The notes: generated from the letters alone by a model not told the origin. A DNA stretch of 6,070 nucleotides from JANNMJ01 sp031397815 (GCA_031397815.1 JANNMJ010000160.1:1-6070); one strand, 5' to 3'. Counted from the stretch's first letter, positions 1 to 5,954 are shown. Numbers and translations are program-made.

Positions 1-265
1 GTTGGAAGGGGTCTTCCAACGTTGGGAGACCCCTTCCGGAGTTGGAAACGGCACTTCCAACGTTGGAAGACCACTTCCGGAGTTCGAAACGGTACTTCCA
101 ACGTTGGGAATGGCACTTCCGGAGTTAGAACTGGCACTTCCGGAGTTGGAACTGGCACTTCCAACGTTCGAAATGGCATTTCCGGAGTTCGAAACGGCAT
201 TTCCAGAGTTCGAAACGGCATTTCCAGATTTCGCAGACCCCTTCCGACGTTGGAAGGGGTGTTCC
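1..265. repeat. Minisatellite of 13 palindrome-prone 20/21-bp units
   Basis: Thirteen head-to-tail units begin at 1, 21, 41, 62, 82, 103, 124, 145, 166, 187, 208, 229 and 249. Most are 21 bp; those at 1, 21, 62 and 229 are 20 bp. Each begins GTTGGAA or a variant (GTTGGGA, GTTCGAA, GTTAGAA, TTTCGCA) and nearly all end in TTCCAAC, TTCCGGA, TTCCAGA or TTCCGAC around a variable centre such as ACGGCAC. Some units fold perfectly: unit 1 pairs GTTGGAAG with CTTCCAAC. The junction at 55-68 is a perfect 14-bp palindrome, TTCCAACGTTGGAA. Later units (166-228) share GGCATTTCC where earlier ones have GGCACTTCC, as expected from local duplication. The array ends about 20 bp beyond the cdsA stop and continues past the left window edge. 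Two frames stay open through it, giving heptad-like peptides, but the 20-bp units break the frame, so I read it as non-coding. Confidence 0.9.
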
Positions 266-284
266 TGCTGAACACGGATTGGGG

Positions 285-1181
285 TTACGCCCAGAGTTTC
301 ACCCACGCCACCACGAACGGAGTGGCGAGAAGTAGAGAATCGAAGCGGTCGAGGATGCCGCCGTGGCCGGGGAGCATTCGGCCCGAATCCTTCACGCCGA
401 GCGAGCGCTTGAGCATACTCTCGGCGAGGTCGCCCCAGACGCCGAAGACGGAGACCAGCGCCGCCGCGCCCAGCCATTGCACGAGGCTGAGCGGCTGATT
501 GGGCACCCAGCGGGCCAGCGCCCAACCGGTGAGCAGCGTCAGGACGGTGCCGCCCGCCCAGCCTTCCCACGTTTTGCCGGGCGAATGCCGGGGGAAAAGC
601 TTGCGCCGCCCCCACGTCCGGCCCGCCGCGTAGGCGCCTGTATCCGCCGCCCAAATCAGCAGCACGATACCCAAAACCGGCCAACCGGAAAACTGACCCG
701 TCGGGCCGAAAGCCAGCATCGGCAGTAAACCCAGCGGCACCGCCACGTAGGCGACGCCCGCCCACGTCAGGGCGACGTTCACGAACGGCTGCGGATGCGC
801 CGACCGGTACAGCTCCACCACCAAAACAAGCGCCACGGCGGGCGGCAACAACCACGGCAGCCACGCGGGCAGCCGGTCGATAGCAGCCAATCCCAGCACC
901 ACCACGGCCAACACCGACAGCACGACTCCCGGCCCGCGCTCCGGGCGGAAACCGGCCGTTCGGACGAGTCGGTAGAATTCCAAGGAGCCGAAAACCGTCA
1001 GCAGCAGCACCAGTAGCGCTAGGGATTCGGGGCGCCACAGCACAGCCGTCACGAAAAAAGCTCCACCTAAAACCCCCACGATGATGCGCTGACGCAGGTT
1101 CTGCGCTTGCGCCGCACGCGCCGCCTGCGGGTCAGGAACGACACTGGCGGCAGAATCAGCAGACGACGGAGGGGTGACCAT
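285..1181 (-). CDS. cdsA: Phosphatidate cytidylyltransferase (CDP-diglyceride synthase)
   Basis: This integral membrane enzyme converts phosphatidate and CTP to CDP-diacylglycerol and pyrophosphate, the branch point of bacterial phospholipid synthesis. With the ATG at 1181 the protein is 298 residues, close to family length; an in-frame start at 1286 would add 35 unlikely residues. Several hydrophobic segments are visible (about 33-48, 53-68, 86-100, 107-123, 137-158, 168-179, 210-224, 235-249). The C-terminal family signature is complete at 255-281: S255-M-L-K-R, K264-D265, H273-G-G and D278-R-F-D281. Earlier conserved pieces are WAADTGAY (177-184, with D180), SPGKTWEG (200-207) and GDLAES (250-255). 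The N-terminal 28 residues are polar and Ala/Pro rich, so the exact start is less sure than the identity. It is transcribed in the same direction as the CPBP gene, but 394 bp of repeat-rich DNA separates them, so it probably has its own promoter. Confidence 0.96.
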   Translation of the reverse strand: MVTPPSSADSAASVVPDPQAARAAQAQNLRQRIIVGVLGGAFFVTAVLWRPESLALLVLLLTVFGSLEFYRLVRTAGFRPERGPGVVLSVLAVVVLGLAAIDRLPAWLPWLLPPAVALVLVVELYRSAHPQPFVNVALTWAGVAYVAVPLGLLPMLAFGPTGQFSGWPVLGIVLLIWAADTGAYAAGRTWGRRKLFPRHSPGKTWEGWAGGTVLTLLTGWALARWVPNQPLSLVQWLGAAALVSVFGVWGDLAESMLKRSLGVKDSGRMLPGHGGILDRFDSLLLATPFVVAWVKLWA

Positions 1182-1260
1182 AGGAGAGAGGAGCGGAGAC
1201 GATACCGCAGTAGAATCGCCAGAGACGGCAAATAACGGCTTAACGGCTAAATAACGCGCG
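1182..1260 (-). promoter_or_regulatory. Candidate cdsA promoter with short direct repeats
   Basis: This is an AT-richer stretch in an otherwise GC-rich gap just upstream of the chosen cdsA start. On the plus strand 1225-1256 reads as three related pieces, ACGGCAAATA, ACGGCTTA and ACGGCTAAATA, followed by ACG. Read towards cdsA, GTTATTTGCC (about 1227-1236) loosely resembles the Bacteroidota -7 element TAnnTTTG and would give a leader of about 40-45 nt. I find no clear -33 TTG. The direct repeats could bind a regulator or could be chance; no factor can be named. Confidence 0.3.
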
Positions 1261-1309
1261 TTGCGGAGAACGATTCTGACCAGCATTCTGCCCGTCTTTC
1301 CGGCACGGC

Positions 1310-1520
1310 GGCCCCGAAGGGGCTACCATTCGGTAGCCGGGGGCAAAGCCCCCGGTTAGAATCGACGTGAAAAGTGGCCCCGAAGGGGCTACCTACCCCC
1401 GTAGCAATGGGTTTTGGGAGCTGTGCAAAGGTCGAGGTAGCCCCTTCGGGGCCACTTATTTGCGGCATTTGGGTCCGGGGGCGTTGCCCCCGGCTACCGA
1501 ATGGTAGCCCTTTTAGGGCC
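1310..1520. repeat. Large nested inverted repeat of REP-like hairpin modules
   Basis: This 211-bp block fills most of the gap between cdsA and the CPBP gene and is nearly symmetric about position 1415. The outer arms, 1310-1355 and 1475-1520, are reverse complements at 42 of 46 positions. The inner arms, 1372-1394 and 1435-1457, are perfect 23-bp reverse complements. Spacers between outer and inner arms are 16 and 17 bp, and the centre is 40 bp. Each outer arm contains three small hairpins: GCCCC/GGGGC with a 3-nt loop, GGCTACC/GGTAGCC with a 4-nt loop (1321-1338 and 1492-1509) and CCGGGGGC/GCCCCCGG with a 3-nt loop (1337-1355 and 1475-1493). The inner arms repeat the first module. Transcripts from either strand could form very stable stems, some with a CUUCGG loop. 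It could terminate or protect the CPBP transcript, as REP elements do elsewhere. No transposase or target-site duplication is visible. Confidence 0.92.
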
Positions 1521-1575
1521 AGATGTTGAATGGGATGATTGGTAAAGAAGCTTCAATCCCCCCAATCACACTACT

Positions 1576-2598
1576 TCAGAGCGCCCGTGGCGGCTGGGTC
1601 TCCGAATCCTCTTGTCCAGAGAAAGGAAGAAGCGCCGCCGGATGCCACCACCGTTTCAGCCCGATCATCACGACCGTCGTCAATAAAACCGACCCCACCA
1701 CCCACGGCCACGGCAGGGCGGCGGTGGCGTCGGGGTCGAAGCCGGGGAGCTTGCCGTGCTGGCTCATGTACAGCAGCACGACTTGCAGGGCGTTGTTGGT
1801 GAAGTGCGCCGCGATGGGCACCGCCAACCGACCGCTCCACGCGTAGAGGTAGCCGAACCCGGCGCCGAGGAGCATCCGGGGCACGAACCCGAGGAACTGG
1901 ACGTGAATGGCACTGAACAGAATCGCCGTCAGCCAGATGCCGACGTGCAGCCGTCCGCCCGCCAAACGCGTGAGCGTGGGCTGCGTGATGCCCCGAAAAA
2001 CCAGCTCCTCGCCGACGGCCGGGACAAGCGCGAGCGCCAACACGCAGAGGACGAGGTCGGTGGGGGTATCCATCTGCGTAATCAGCTCGGTGGCGCGGCG
2101 TGCGACGGCCTCTTTGTCGCGCATCCACGCGTCGAAATCGGCGAGGGGACCGGTGAAATGCCAACCGGCGTTCCATTCAATCGCGGCCGAAATCAGCGGC
2201 AGGCTCACGAGCGTGAGCGCTACCCCGCCGAGCAGCCACGTCAGCGGGAAACGCCCTTGGGCGCGTACCCACAAGCCGAAAGGGCGCGTCGGGAGCGTGA
2301 AGGCGAGCAGAATCAGCGGCGCCACCGTGAAGCCCGCCAGATGCGTGACGGCCTGCGCGAACAGCGAGATAGCCCGCTGCTGCGGATGAAATACCTGCGC
2401 CGACAGAATCCCTGGCAACGCCGTGAACGGCACGTGCCAAATGACGCCAATCAGCAGCAGCGCCCCCACCAGTCCGGCGAAAAACCCTAGCATACAAGCG
2501 CCAATCAGCAGCAGCAGCCGGGCGAACGTCGAGTGCGTATCGGGCAGGGCAGGCGGATTGGAAACGACGGTAGGAGACGGGGGCAGCACGACGGCCAT
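1576..2598 (-). CDS. CPBP-family (Abi/CAAX-like) intramembrane metalloprotease
   Basis: This is a polytopic membrane protein of the CPBP glutamic/metalloprotease family, whose eukaryotic relative Rce1 cleaves prenylated proteins; bacterial substrates are mostly unknown. The ATG at 2598 gives 340 residues; a TTG two codons upstream is possible but less likely. The three family motifs are present: E197-E198-x3-R202 within VGEELVFRG, F228-x3-H232 (FSAIH) and H265-x3-N269 (HFTNN). Hydrophobic segments appear at about 28-53, 88-102, 119-138, 182-195, 220-231, 243-254 and 297-315. A Pro-rich N-terminus and a polar tail of about 20 residues flank the membrane core. A hydrophilic stretch at about 143-178 (mostly a charged loop) lies before the catalytic helices. 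It is divergent from the dus gene across a short palindrome-containing region, and the large inverted repeat begins about 55 bp after its stop. The substrate and any role in immunity or secretion cannot be read from the sequence. Confidence 0.93.
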   Translation of the reverse strand: MAVVLPPSPTVVSNPPALPDTHSTFARLLLLIGACMLGFFAGLVGALLLIGVIWHVPFTALPGILSAQVFHPQQRAISLFAQAVTHLAGFTVAPLILLAFTLPTRPFGLWVRAQGRFPLTWLLGGVALTLVSLPLISAAIEWNAGWHFTGPLADFDAWMRDKEAVARRATELITQMDTPTDLVLCVLALALVPAVGEELVFRGITQPTLTRLAGGRLHVGIWLTAILFSAIHVQFLGFVPRMLLGAGFGYLYAWSGRLAVPIAAHFTNNALQVVLLYMSQHGKLPGFDPDATAALPWPWVVGSVLLTTVVMIGLKRWWHPAALLPFSGQEDSETQPPRAL

Positions 2599-2647
2599 AG
2601 GCAAGGTTTCCGCCGAATAGCTCCCGGACGGGAACCCAACCGGGGGC

Positions 2648-2663
2648 GCCGTAAATTTACGGC
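2648..2663. promoter_or_regulatory. Perfect 16-bp palindrome, possible bidirectional promoter or operator
   Basis: GCCGTAAATTTACGGC is a perfect palindrome in the region between the divergent CPBP (start 2598) and dus (start 2740) genes. It is the most AT-rich spot there. Read on either strand it contains TAAATTTA, which differs from the Bacteroidota -7 consensus TAnnTTTG only at the last base, so the same site could serve as the -7 element in both directions. Leaders would be about 45 nt for CPBP and about 70 nt for dus. No TTG is seen at the expected -33 distance on either side, so an operator for a dimeric regulator is an equal alternative. Confidence 0.45.
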
Positions 2664-2739
2664 AGATTGCTGCGCGCCTTTCGTCGGAAAACCGGGTTCG
2701 GTGCCGCAGCCTTCCCCCTCAGCCCGCTTACTCAGAAGA

Positions 2740-3732
2740 ATGGTCCAGATCGGTTCTACGATTACCCTGCCCGACTTCCCGCTGCTCCTCGCACCGATGG
2801 AAGATGTGAGCGACCCGCCGTTTCGGGCCGTCTGCAAAGCGCACGGAGCCGACCTGATGTACACGGAGTTCATCTCGTCGGAGGGGTTGATTCGGGCGGC
2901 GGCGAAGAGTCGGCAGAAGCTCGATATCTTCGATTACGAGCGCCCCGTGGGGATTCAGCTCTTCGGCTCCGACGTGGAGACGATGGGCGAATGCGCCCGC
3001 ATCAGCACCGAAGCCGGGCCGGATTTAATCGATATCAACTACGGCTGCCCCGTGAAGCAGGTGGCGTGCCGGGGAGCCGGAGCCGCGCTCTTGCAGGATA
3101 TTCCGAAGATGGTGCGGATGACGGAGGCCGTGGTGAAAGCCACGCACCTGCCCGTAACCGTGAAAACGCGCTTGGGCTGGGACGAGACGACGAAGAACGT
3201 CGAGGAAGTGGCCGAGCGCTTGCAGGACATTGGCATTCAGGCGCTCACGGTCCACGGCCGCACACGCGCGCAGCTCTATAAAGGCGAGGCGGATTGGTCA
3301 TTGATTGCCAAAATCAAGGACAATCCACGCATCCGGATTCCGATTTTCGGGAACGGTGATATCGATACCCCCGAAAAAGCCGTCGAGTACAAGAACCGTT
3401 ACGGCGTCGATGGGGTGATGATTGGCCGGGCGAGCATCGGCTATCCGTGGATTTTCAACGAAATCAAGCATTTCATCCGCACGGGGCAGCATTTGGCGCC
3501 CCCATCCATCGCCGACCGCGCCGCCGTTTGTCGGCAGCACTTGGATTTTTCGCTGCGGTGGAAAGGCCCGAAAGCGGGCATCTTCGAGATGCGGCGGCAT
3601 TACACCAATTACTTCCGTGGGGTTGAGCACTTTAAGCCCTACCGCATGCGGCTCGTCGAAGCCCCGACGGCGGAAGACATTCACGCCATTCTCGACGAAG
3701 TAGAGCAGATGCTCTCGCTCGCCGAAGCTTAG
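2740..3732 (+). CDS. dusB: tRNA-dihydrouridine synthase, DusB-like
   Basis: This cytoplasmic flavoenzyme uses FMN and NADPH to reduce specific uridines in the tRNA D-loop to dihydrouridine. The ATG at 2740 gives 330 residues starting MVQIGSTITL, normal for the family; the frame stays open back to 2533 but that part overlaps the CPBP gene and looks unlike protein. A TIM-barrel with the Dus motifs is clear: the FMN-binding N-terminal LLAPMEDVSDPPFR (16-29), DINYGCPVKQV (98-108) with catalytic Cys103, RGAGAALL (111-118), VKTRLGWDE (141-149) with Lys142, VHGRTR (171-176) with His172, PIFGNGDI (201-208) and GVMIGRASIGYPWIF (225-239). The C-terminal helical tRNA-binding part contains MRRHYTNYFRG (284-294). 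All expected active-site residues are present. DusB is the best subfamily match by motif wording, but paralogue assignment and target uridine are inferred. A strong terminator lies 65 bp after the stop. Confidence 0.95.
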   Translation: MVQIGSTITLPDFPLLLAPMEDVSDPPFRAVCKAHGADLMYTEFISSEGLIRAAAKSRQKLDIFDYERPVGIQLFGSDVETMGECARISTEAGPDLIDINYGCPVKQVACRGAGAALLQDIPKMVRMTEAVVKATHLPVTVKTRLGWDETTKNVEEVAERLQDIGIQALTVHGRTRAQLYKGEADWSLIAKIKDNPRIRIPIFGNGDIDTPEKAVEYKNRYGVDGVMIGRASIGYPWIFNEIKHFIRTGQHLAPPSIADRAAVCRQHLDFSLRWKGPKAGIFEMRRHYTNYFRGVEHFKPYRMRLVEAPTAEDIHAILDEVEQMLSLAEA

Positions 3733-3797
3733 AGAAGCCTAGACAAGCCACGCGCTGCGGGCGGCTCCGTCGGCGCTCTTGCCATTTCCTTCACCGT

Positions 3798-3829
3798 GTA
3801 AAAAAGGCCGCAGAAACGGTCTTTTTTAC
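3798..3829 (+). terminator. Rho-independent terminator after dusB
   Basis: Arms GTAAAAAAGGCCG (3798-3810) and CGGTCTTTTTTAC (3817-3829) pair over 13 bp, with one G-U wobble, around the 6-nt loop CAGAAA. The GC-rich top of the stem sits on an A-tract/T-tract base, so plus-strand transcripts end in a run of six U residues. Because the left arm carries the matching A run, it could also stop transcription coming from the right. It sits 65 bp after the dusB stop and 31 bp before yajC, so it should separate the two transcription units. Confidence 0.8.
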
Positions 3830-3856
3830 CCGTTTCCCGCTTACCCGTTTACCCCG
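3826..3856 (+). promoter_or_regulatory. Duplicated TTACCCGTTT leader upstream of yajC
   Basis: TTACCCGTTT occurs at 3826-3835 and again at 3841-3850, a 15-bp period; the second copy is 10 bp from the yajC ATG. The first copy overlaps the end of the terminator stem. If the terminator isolates yajC from dusB, the yajC promoter has to lie within or upstream of the hairpin, and these repeats are the only patterned sequence there. The match to the Bacteroidota -7 element is poor, so the promoter role is tentative. Confidence 0.25.
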
Positions 3857-3860
3857 TCCC

Positions 3861-4151
3861 ATGTCACCTGAAGCGTTACAACAGATTCTCTTTTTCGGCC
3901 TGATAGCGCTGACGTTCTACTTCTTCATGATTCGTCCGCAGCAGCAGCGCGCCGCCGACCAGAAGAAATTCCGCGCGGCTTTGCAGAAAGGGCAGAGCGT
4001 GCAGACGATTGGCGGGCTGCACGGCCGCATCGTCGAAATCACGGACGCGACGGTGGTGCTGGAGGTCGATAAAAACGTCCGCCTGACGTTTGAGAAAGCG
4101 TCGATTGCCGCCAGCCCAGCGGCGCCCGCCGCCGAAGCCGCGAAGAGCTAA
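3861..4151 (+). CDS. yajC: Preprotein translocase accessory subunit YajC
   Basis: YajC is a small inner-membrane partner of the SecDF complex, which assists Sec-dependent protein export; it is usually not essential. The 96-residue product has the standard layout: a short periplasmic N-terminus, one membrane segment at about 9-25 ending in the hallmark FMIRPQQQR (22-30), then a basic helix and a small cytoplasmic beta domain with the conserved GQSVQTIGGLHGRIVEI (44-60). The tail (about 82-96) is Ala/Pro rich and low in complexity. No Shine-Dalgarno is seen before the ATG, as is common in Bacteroidota. The coaE gene follows after only 14 bp, suggesting co-transcription. In many Bacteroidota a YbbR-domain gene sits between yajC and coaE; here it is absent. 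Confidence 0.93.
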   Translation: MSPEALQQILFFGLIALTFYFFMIRPQQQRAADQKKFRAALQKGQSVQTIGGLHGRIVEITDATVVLEVDKNVRLTFEKASIAASPAAPAAEAAKS

Positions 4152-4165
4152 CTCCGCCCGGCGCC

Positions 4166-4795
4166 GTGCTGAAAATTGGTCTGACCGGGGGTATCGGCTC
4201 CGGAAAAAGTGTGGTAGCGCGGCTGTTCGCCACCCTCGGCATCCCGATTACCGACGCCGATACCCGCGCCAAATGGCTCATGACGCACGATGCCGCGCTA
4301 CGGGCGGCGCTGGTGACGGAGTTCGGCCCGGAAATCTTCGACCCGGTTACCGGTCAGCTCGACCGCGCCGGTCTCGCCCGTCGCGCCTTCGCCGACCCGC
4401 TCGTGCTCCAACGCCTGAACGCGCTGGTGCATCCGGCCGTCGGTCGCGATTTCGCCGCGTGGCTCACCGTGCAGGAACGCGCCGGTGCGCCGTACATCGT
4501 GAAGGAAGCGGCAATCTTGTTTGAAGCCGATATCGCCCGAATGCTCGATTACGTGATAACCGTCGCGGCGCCCGAAGACGTGCGGATTCAGCGCGTCCTC
4601 GCCCGCGACCCGCACCGCACGCCCGCCGATGTGGCCGCTATCATCAGCAAGCAGCTCCCGGAGGAAGAGCGCCTGAAAAGAGCCGATTTCATCCTCTGGA
4701 ACGACGATAAGCAGCCGCTCCTGCCGCAAGTATTGGCGCTGGATGAGGAGATACGGCGGCGCTGCGATGGCCCAAAACCACCTATTGCAGCATAA
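4166..4795 (+). CDS. coaE: Dephospho-CoA kinase
   Basis: This cytoplasmic kinase phosphorylates the 3'-hydroxyl of dephospho-CoA with ATP, the last step of coenzyme A synthesis. The start is GTG at 4166, and the 209 residues begin directly at the first beta strand, VLKIGLTGGIGSGKS. The Walker A motif is G8-x4-G13-K14-S15, followed by the substrate-site D30-A-D32. Other family landmarks are LVHP (87-90), KEAAILFEAD (113-122), the lid region with R143 and RDPHR (147-151), and SKQLPEEERLKRADFILWND (161-180), which matches the conserved Q...E...AD.xI.N pattern. No upstream ATG in frame is needed, since the P-loop begins at the normal distance from the start. It follows yajC by 14 bp and probably shares its transcript. 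Its last 14 bp overlap the 3' end of the convergent OmpA-like gene. Confidence 0.95.
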   Translation: MLKIGLTGGIGSGKSVVARLFATLGIPITDADTRAKWLMTHDAALRAALVTEFGPEIFDPVTGQLDRAGLARRAFADPLVLQRLNALVHPAVGRDFAAWLTVQERAGAPYIVKEAAILFEADIARMLDYVITVAAPEDVRIQRVLARDPHRTPADVAAIISKQLPEEERLKRADFILWNDDKQPLLPQVLALDEEIRRRCDGPKPPIAA

Positions 4796-5927
4796 ACTCC
4801 ACCCGCCGGTTCTTCTCGCGCCCAGCAGGCGTGTCGTTTGAGGCGACGGGCTTGGTATCACCGGCTCCTTCGGCGGTGAGGCGGGCGGGGGCGATGCCTT
4901 TCCCAATGAGGTACTGCCGCACCGACTCGGCACGCTCGTGCGAGAGGAGCAGGTTGTGGAGGGCGGTGTCGGTATTGTCAGTATGACCGGTGAGGAGGAT
5001 TTTCCACTCCGGATGCGCGATCAGCAGCGCGGCGAGCTGGTCGAGGGACGGGCCGGACTCGGGGAGAAGCTTGGCTTCGTCGGACGCGAAATAGATGTTT
5101 TCAAGGCGCACCGCTTCCCCGACTTTCGGCGCAATCGGCAGGGGCGCTAGGGCGGGCAGCGCGGCCGAGCGGGCCGGAGAGCCGTCAGCTTCCATCACCT
5201 TCACGACGCTCACATCGTCGAGGTAGTAATACGCGATATCACCGGCGTCTTTGTCCTTCCCCTTCGCAATCTGGCGGCGCACGCCGGTGTCTTCGGAAGG
5301 CTGAAAGTTGCCGATGGTCAGCATCCGCTCGCCGCCGCTGGCGCGGAACATGCCGCTCACTTCCACCCAGCCATCGGTCTGGGTAATGACTTTTGGTGCC
5401 GACACCTGCGGCTGCGCCATCGCGTAACCGCCCTGCGCGAGCAGCGGCGCCCGCGTGCTCAGCAGGATTTGCACGCCGTCGGCGGCCCAGTGTGCGCGTT
5501 CGGCCAAGCTCACGAAACACGCCGCCCGATACGTGCAGCCCGCTTCGAGGGGTACGAAAAGCGTGGTTACGAAAAACTCGCGGTACTTCTCATCGTCCAT
5601 CTTCGAGAACGGAATGAAGCCCGCGTACGCCGTGCCCGAGTGCGCCGGTTCCGTACCGTTGAAGTTGCTCGGGACGCTCACGCGCGCCAGCGCACCGCTC
5701 GTAAAAAGCTCGGCCGGCTCGTTGCCGCTCACCGCCAAGCTGCGCCACGGTCGCGCCAAATAAAGCTGACTGATTTCCGTCGGCTTAGAATCGAACTGCT
5801 CGAAACTCGGGTTCGGCACCAGATTCGGTAGCTCCTGCGCCCGCGCCGAAAAGCAGAGCGCCACGCCGAGCGCCCCCAAAGGCAGCGCAACCAGCAAACG
5901 GGCTGAAAAGAGAGTTCGAAGATTCAT
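4782..5927 (-). CDS. OmpA-family lipoprotein-like/cell-envelope protein with N-terminal lectin-like module
   Basis: This is a secreted envelope protein that probably anchors to peptidoglycan. The ATG at 5927 gives 381 residues; an in-frame GTG at 5957 would lie inside the likely promoter. A signal peptide covers about 1-30, with a hydrophobic core LLVALPLGALGVALCF and a likely cut after SARA; Cys25 is not in a convincing lipobox. Residues about 35-245 look like a beta-sandwich carbohydrate-binding-type module, opening NLVPNPSFEQF (35-45) and closing YYYLDDVSVV (233-242). A Pro/Ala linker (about 250-268) leads to an OmpA C-terminal domain (about 272-381) with LTGHTDNTD (312-320), LSHERAESVRQYL (328-340) and GREKNRRVEF (369-378). 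Asp317 and Arg332 sit 15 apart, like the diaminopimelate-binding pair known from Acinetobacter OmpA. No beta-barrel is present, so outer-membrane insertion is not expected. The ligand of the N-terminal module is unknown. Confidence 0.9.
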   Translation of the reverse strand: MNLRTLFSARLLVALPLGALGVALCFSARAQELPNLVPNPSFEQFDSKPTEISQLYLARPWRSLAVSGNEPAELFTSGALARVSVPSNFNGTEPAHSGTAYAGFIPFSKMDDEKYREFFVTTLFVPLEAGCTYRAACFVSLAERAHWAADGVQILLSTRAPLLAQGGYAMAQPQVSAPKVITQTDGWVEVSGMFRASGGERMLTIGNFQPSEDTGVRRQIAKGKDKDAGDIAYYYLDDVSVVKVMEADGSPARSAALPALAPLPIAPKVGEAVRLENIYFASDEAKLLPESGPSLDQLAALLIAHPEWKILLTGHTDNTDTALHNLLLSHERAESVRQYLIGKGIAPARLTAEGAGDTKPVASNDTPAGREKNRRVEFMLQ

Positions 5928-5940
5928 CAGCAGTTTTTTC

Positions 5941-5954
5941 GACAATACAAAGTA
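5941..5954 (-). promoter_or_regulatory. Candidate -7 promoter element of the OmpA-like gene
   Basis: On the minus strand TACTTTG (5948-5954) resembles the Bacteroidota -7 element TAnnTTTG with one base fewer. Transcription would start near 5941, giving a leader of about 14 nt before the ATG at 5927. The surrounding stretch is the most AT-rich part of this gap. I do not see a TTG at the -33 distance. This site also argues against the GTG start at 5957. Confidence 0.4.

Noticed and set aside
1..265. CRISPR array
   Set aside because: Units are 20-21 bp, contiguous and variable throughout, with no unique spacers and no cas genes.
2..498. Two overlapping plus-strand open frames through the tandem array, giving heptad-like peptides (ALPELEL and NGISGVR types)
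   Set aside because: The frames are open only because the repeat unit is mostly 21 bp without stops; 20-bp units break the heptad register, no start signal is evident, and the longer one runs antisense into cdsA.
1182..1286. N-terminal extension of cdsA to an upstream start at 1286
   Set aside because: It would exceed normal family length and cover the likely promoter region; the ATG at 1181 fits better.
1247..1468. Minus-strand 73-codon open frame across the inverted repeat
   Set aside because: It reads straight through hairpin modules, has no recognisable protein features and overlaps the cdsA upstream region.
1907..2490. Long plus-strand open frames opposite the CPBP gene
   Set aside because: They are shadows of a GC-rich coding strand; only the minus-strand frame carries membrane segments and family motifs.
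1576..2598. CPBP protein as part of a bacteriocin-immunity or phage-defence system
   Set aside because: No bacteriocin precursor, toxin or defence gene is nearby; the neighbours are housekeeping genes.
2533..2739. Upstream extension of the dus frame
   Set aside because: It overlaps the CPBP coding region and its translation is Arg/Gly-rich with no family match; conserved Dus sequence starts right after the ATG at 2740.
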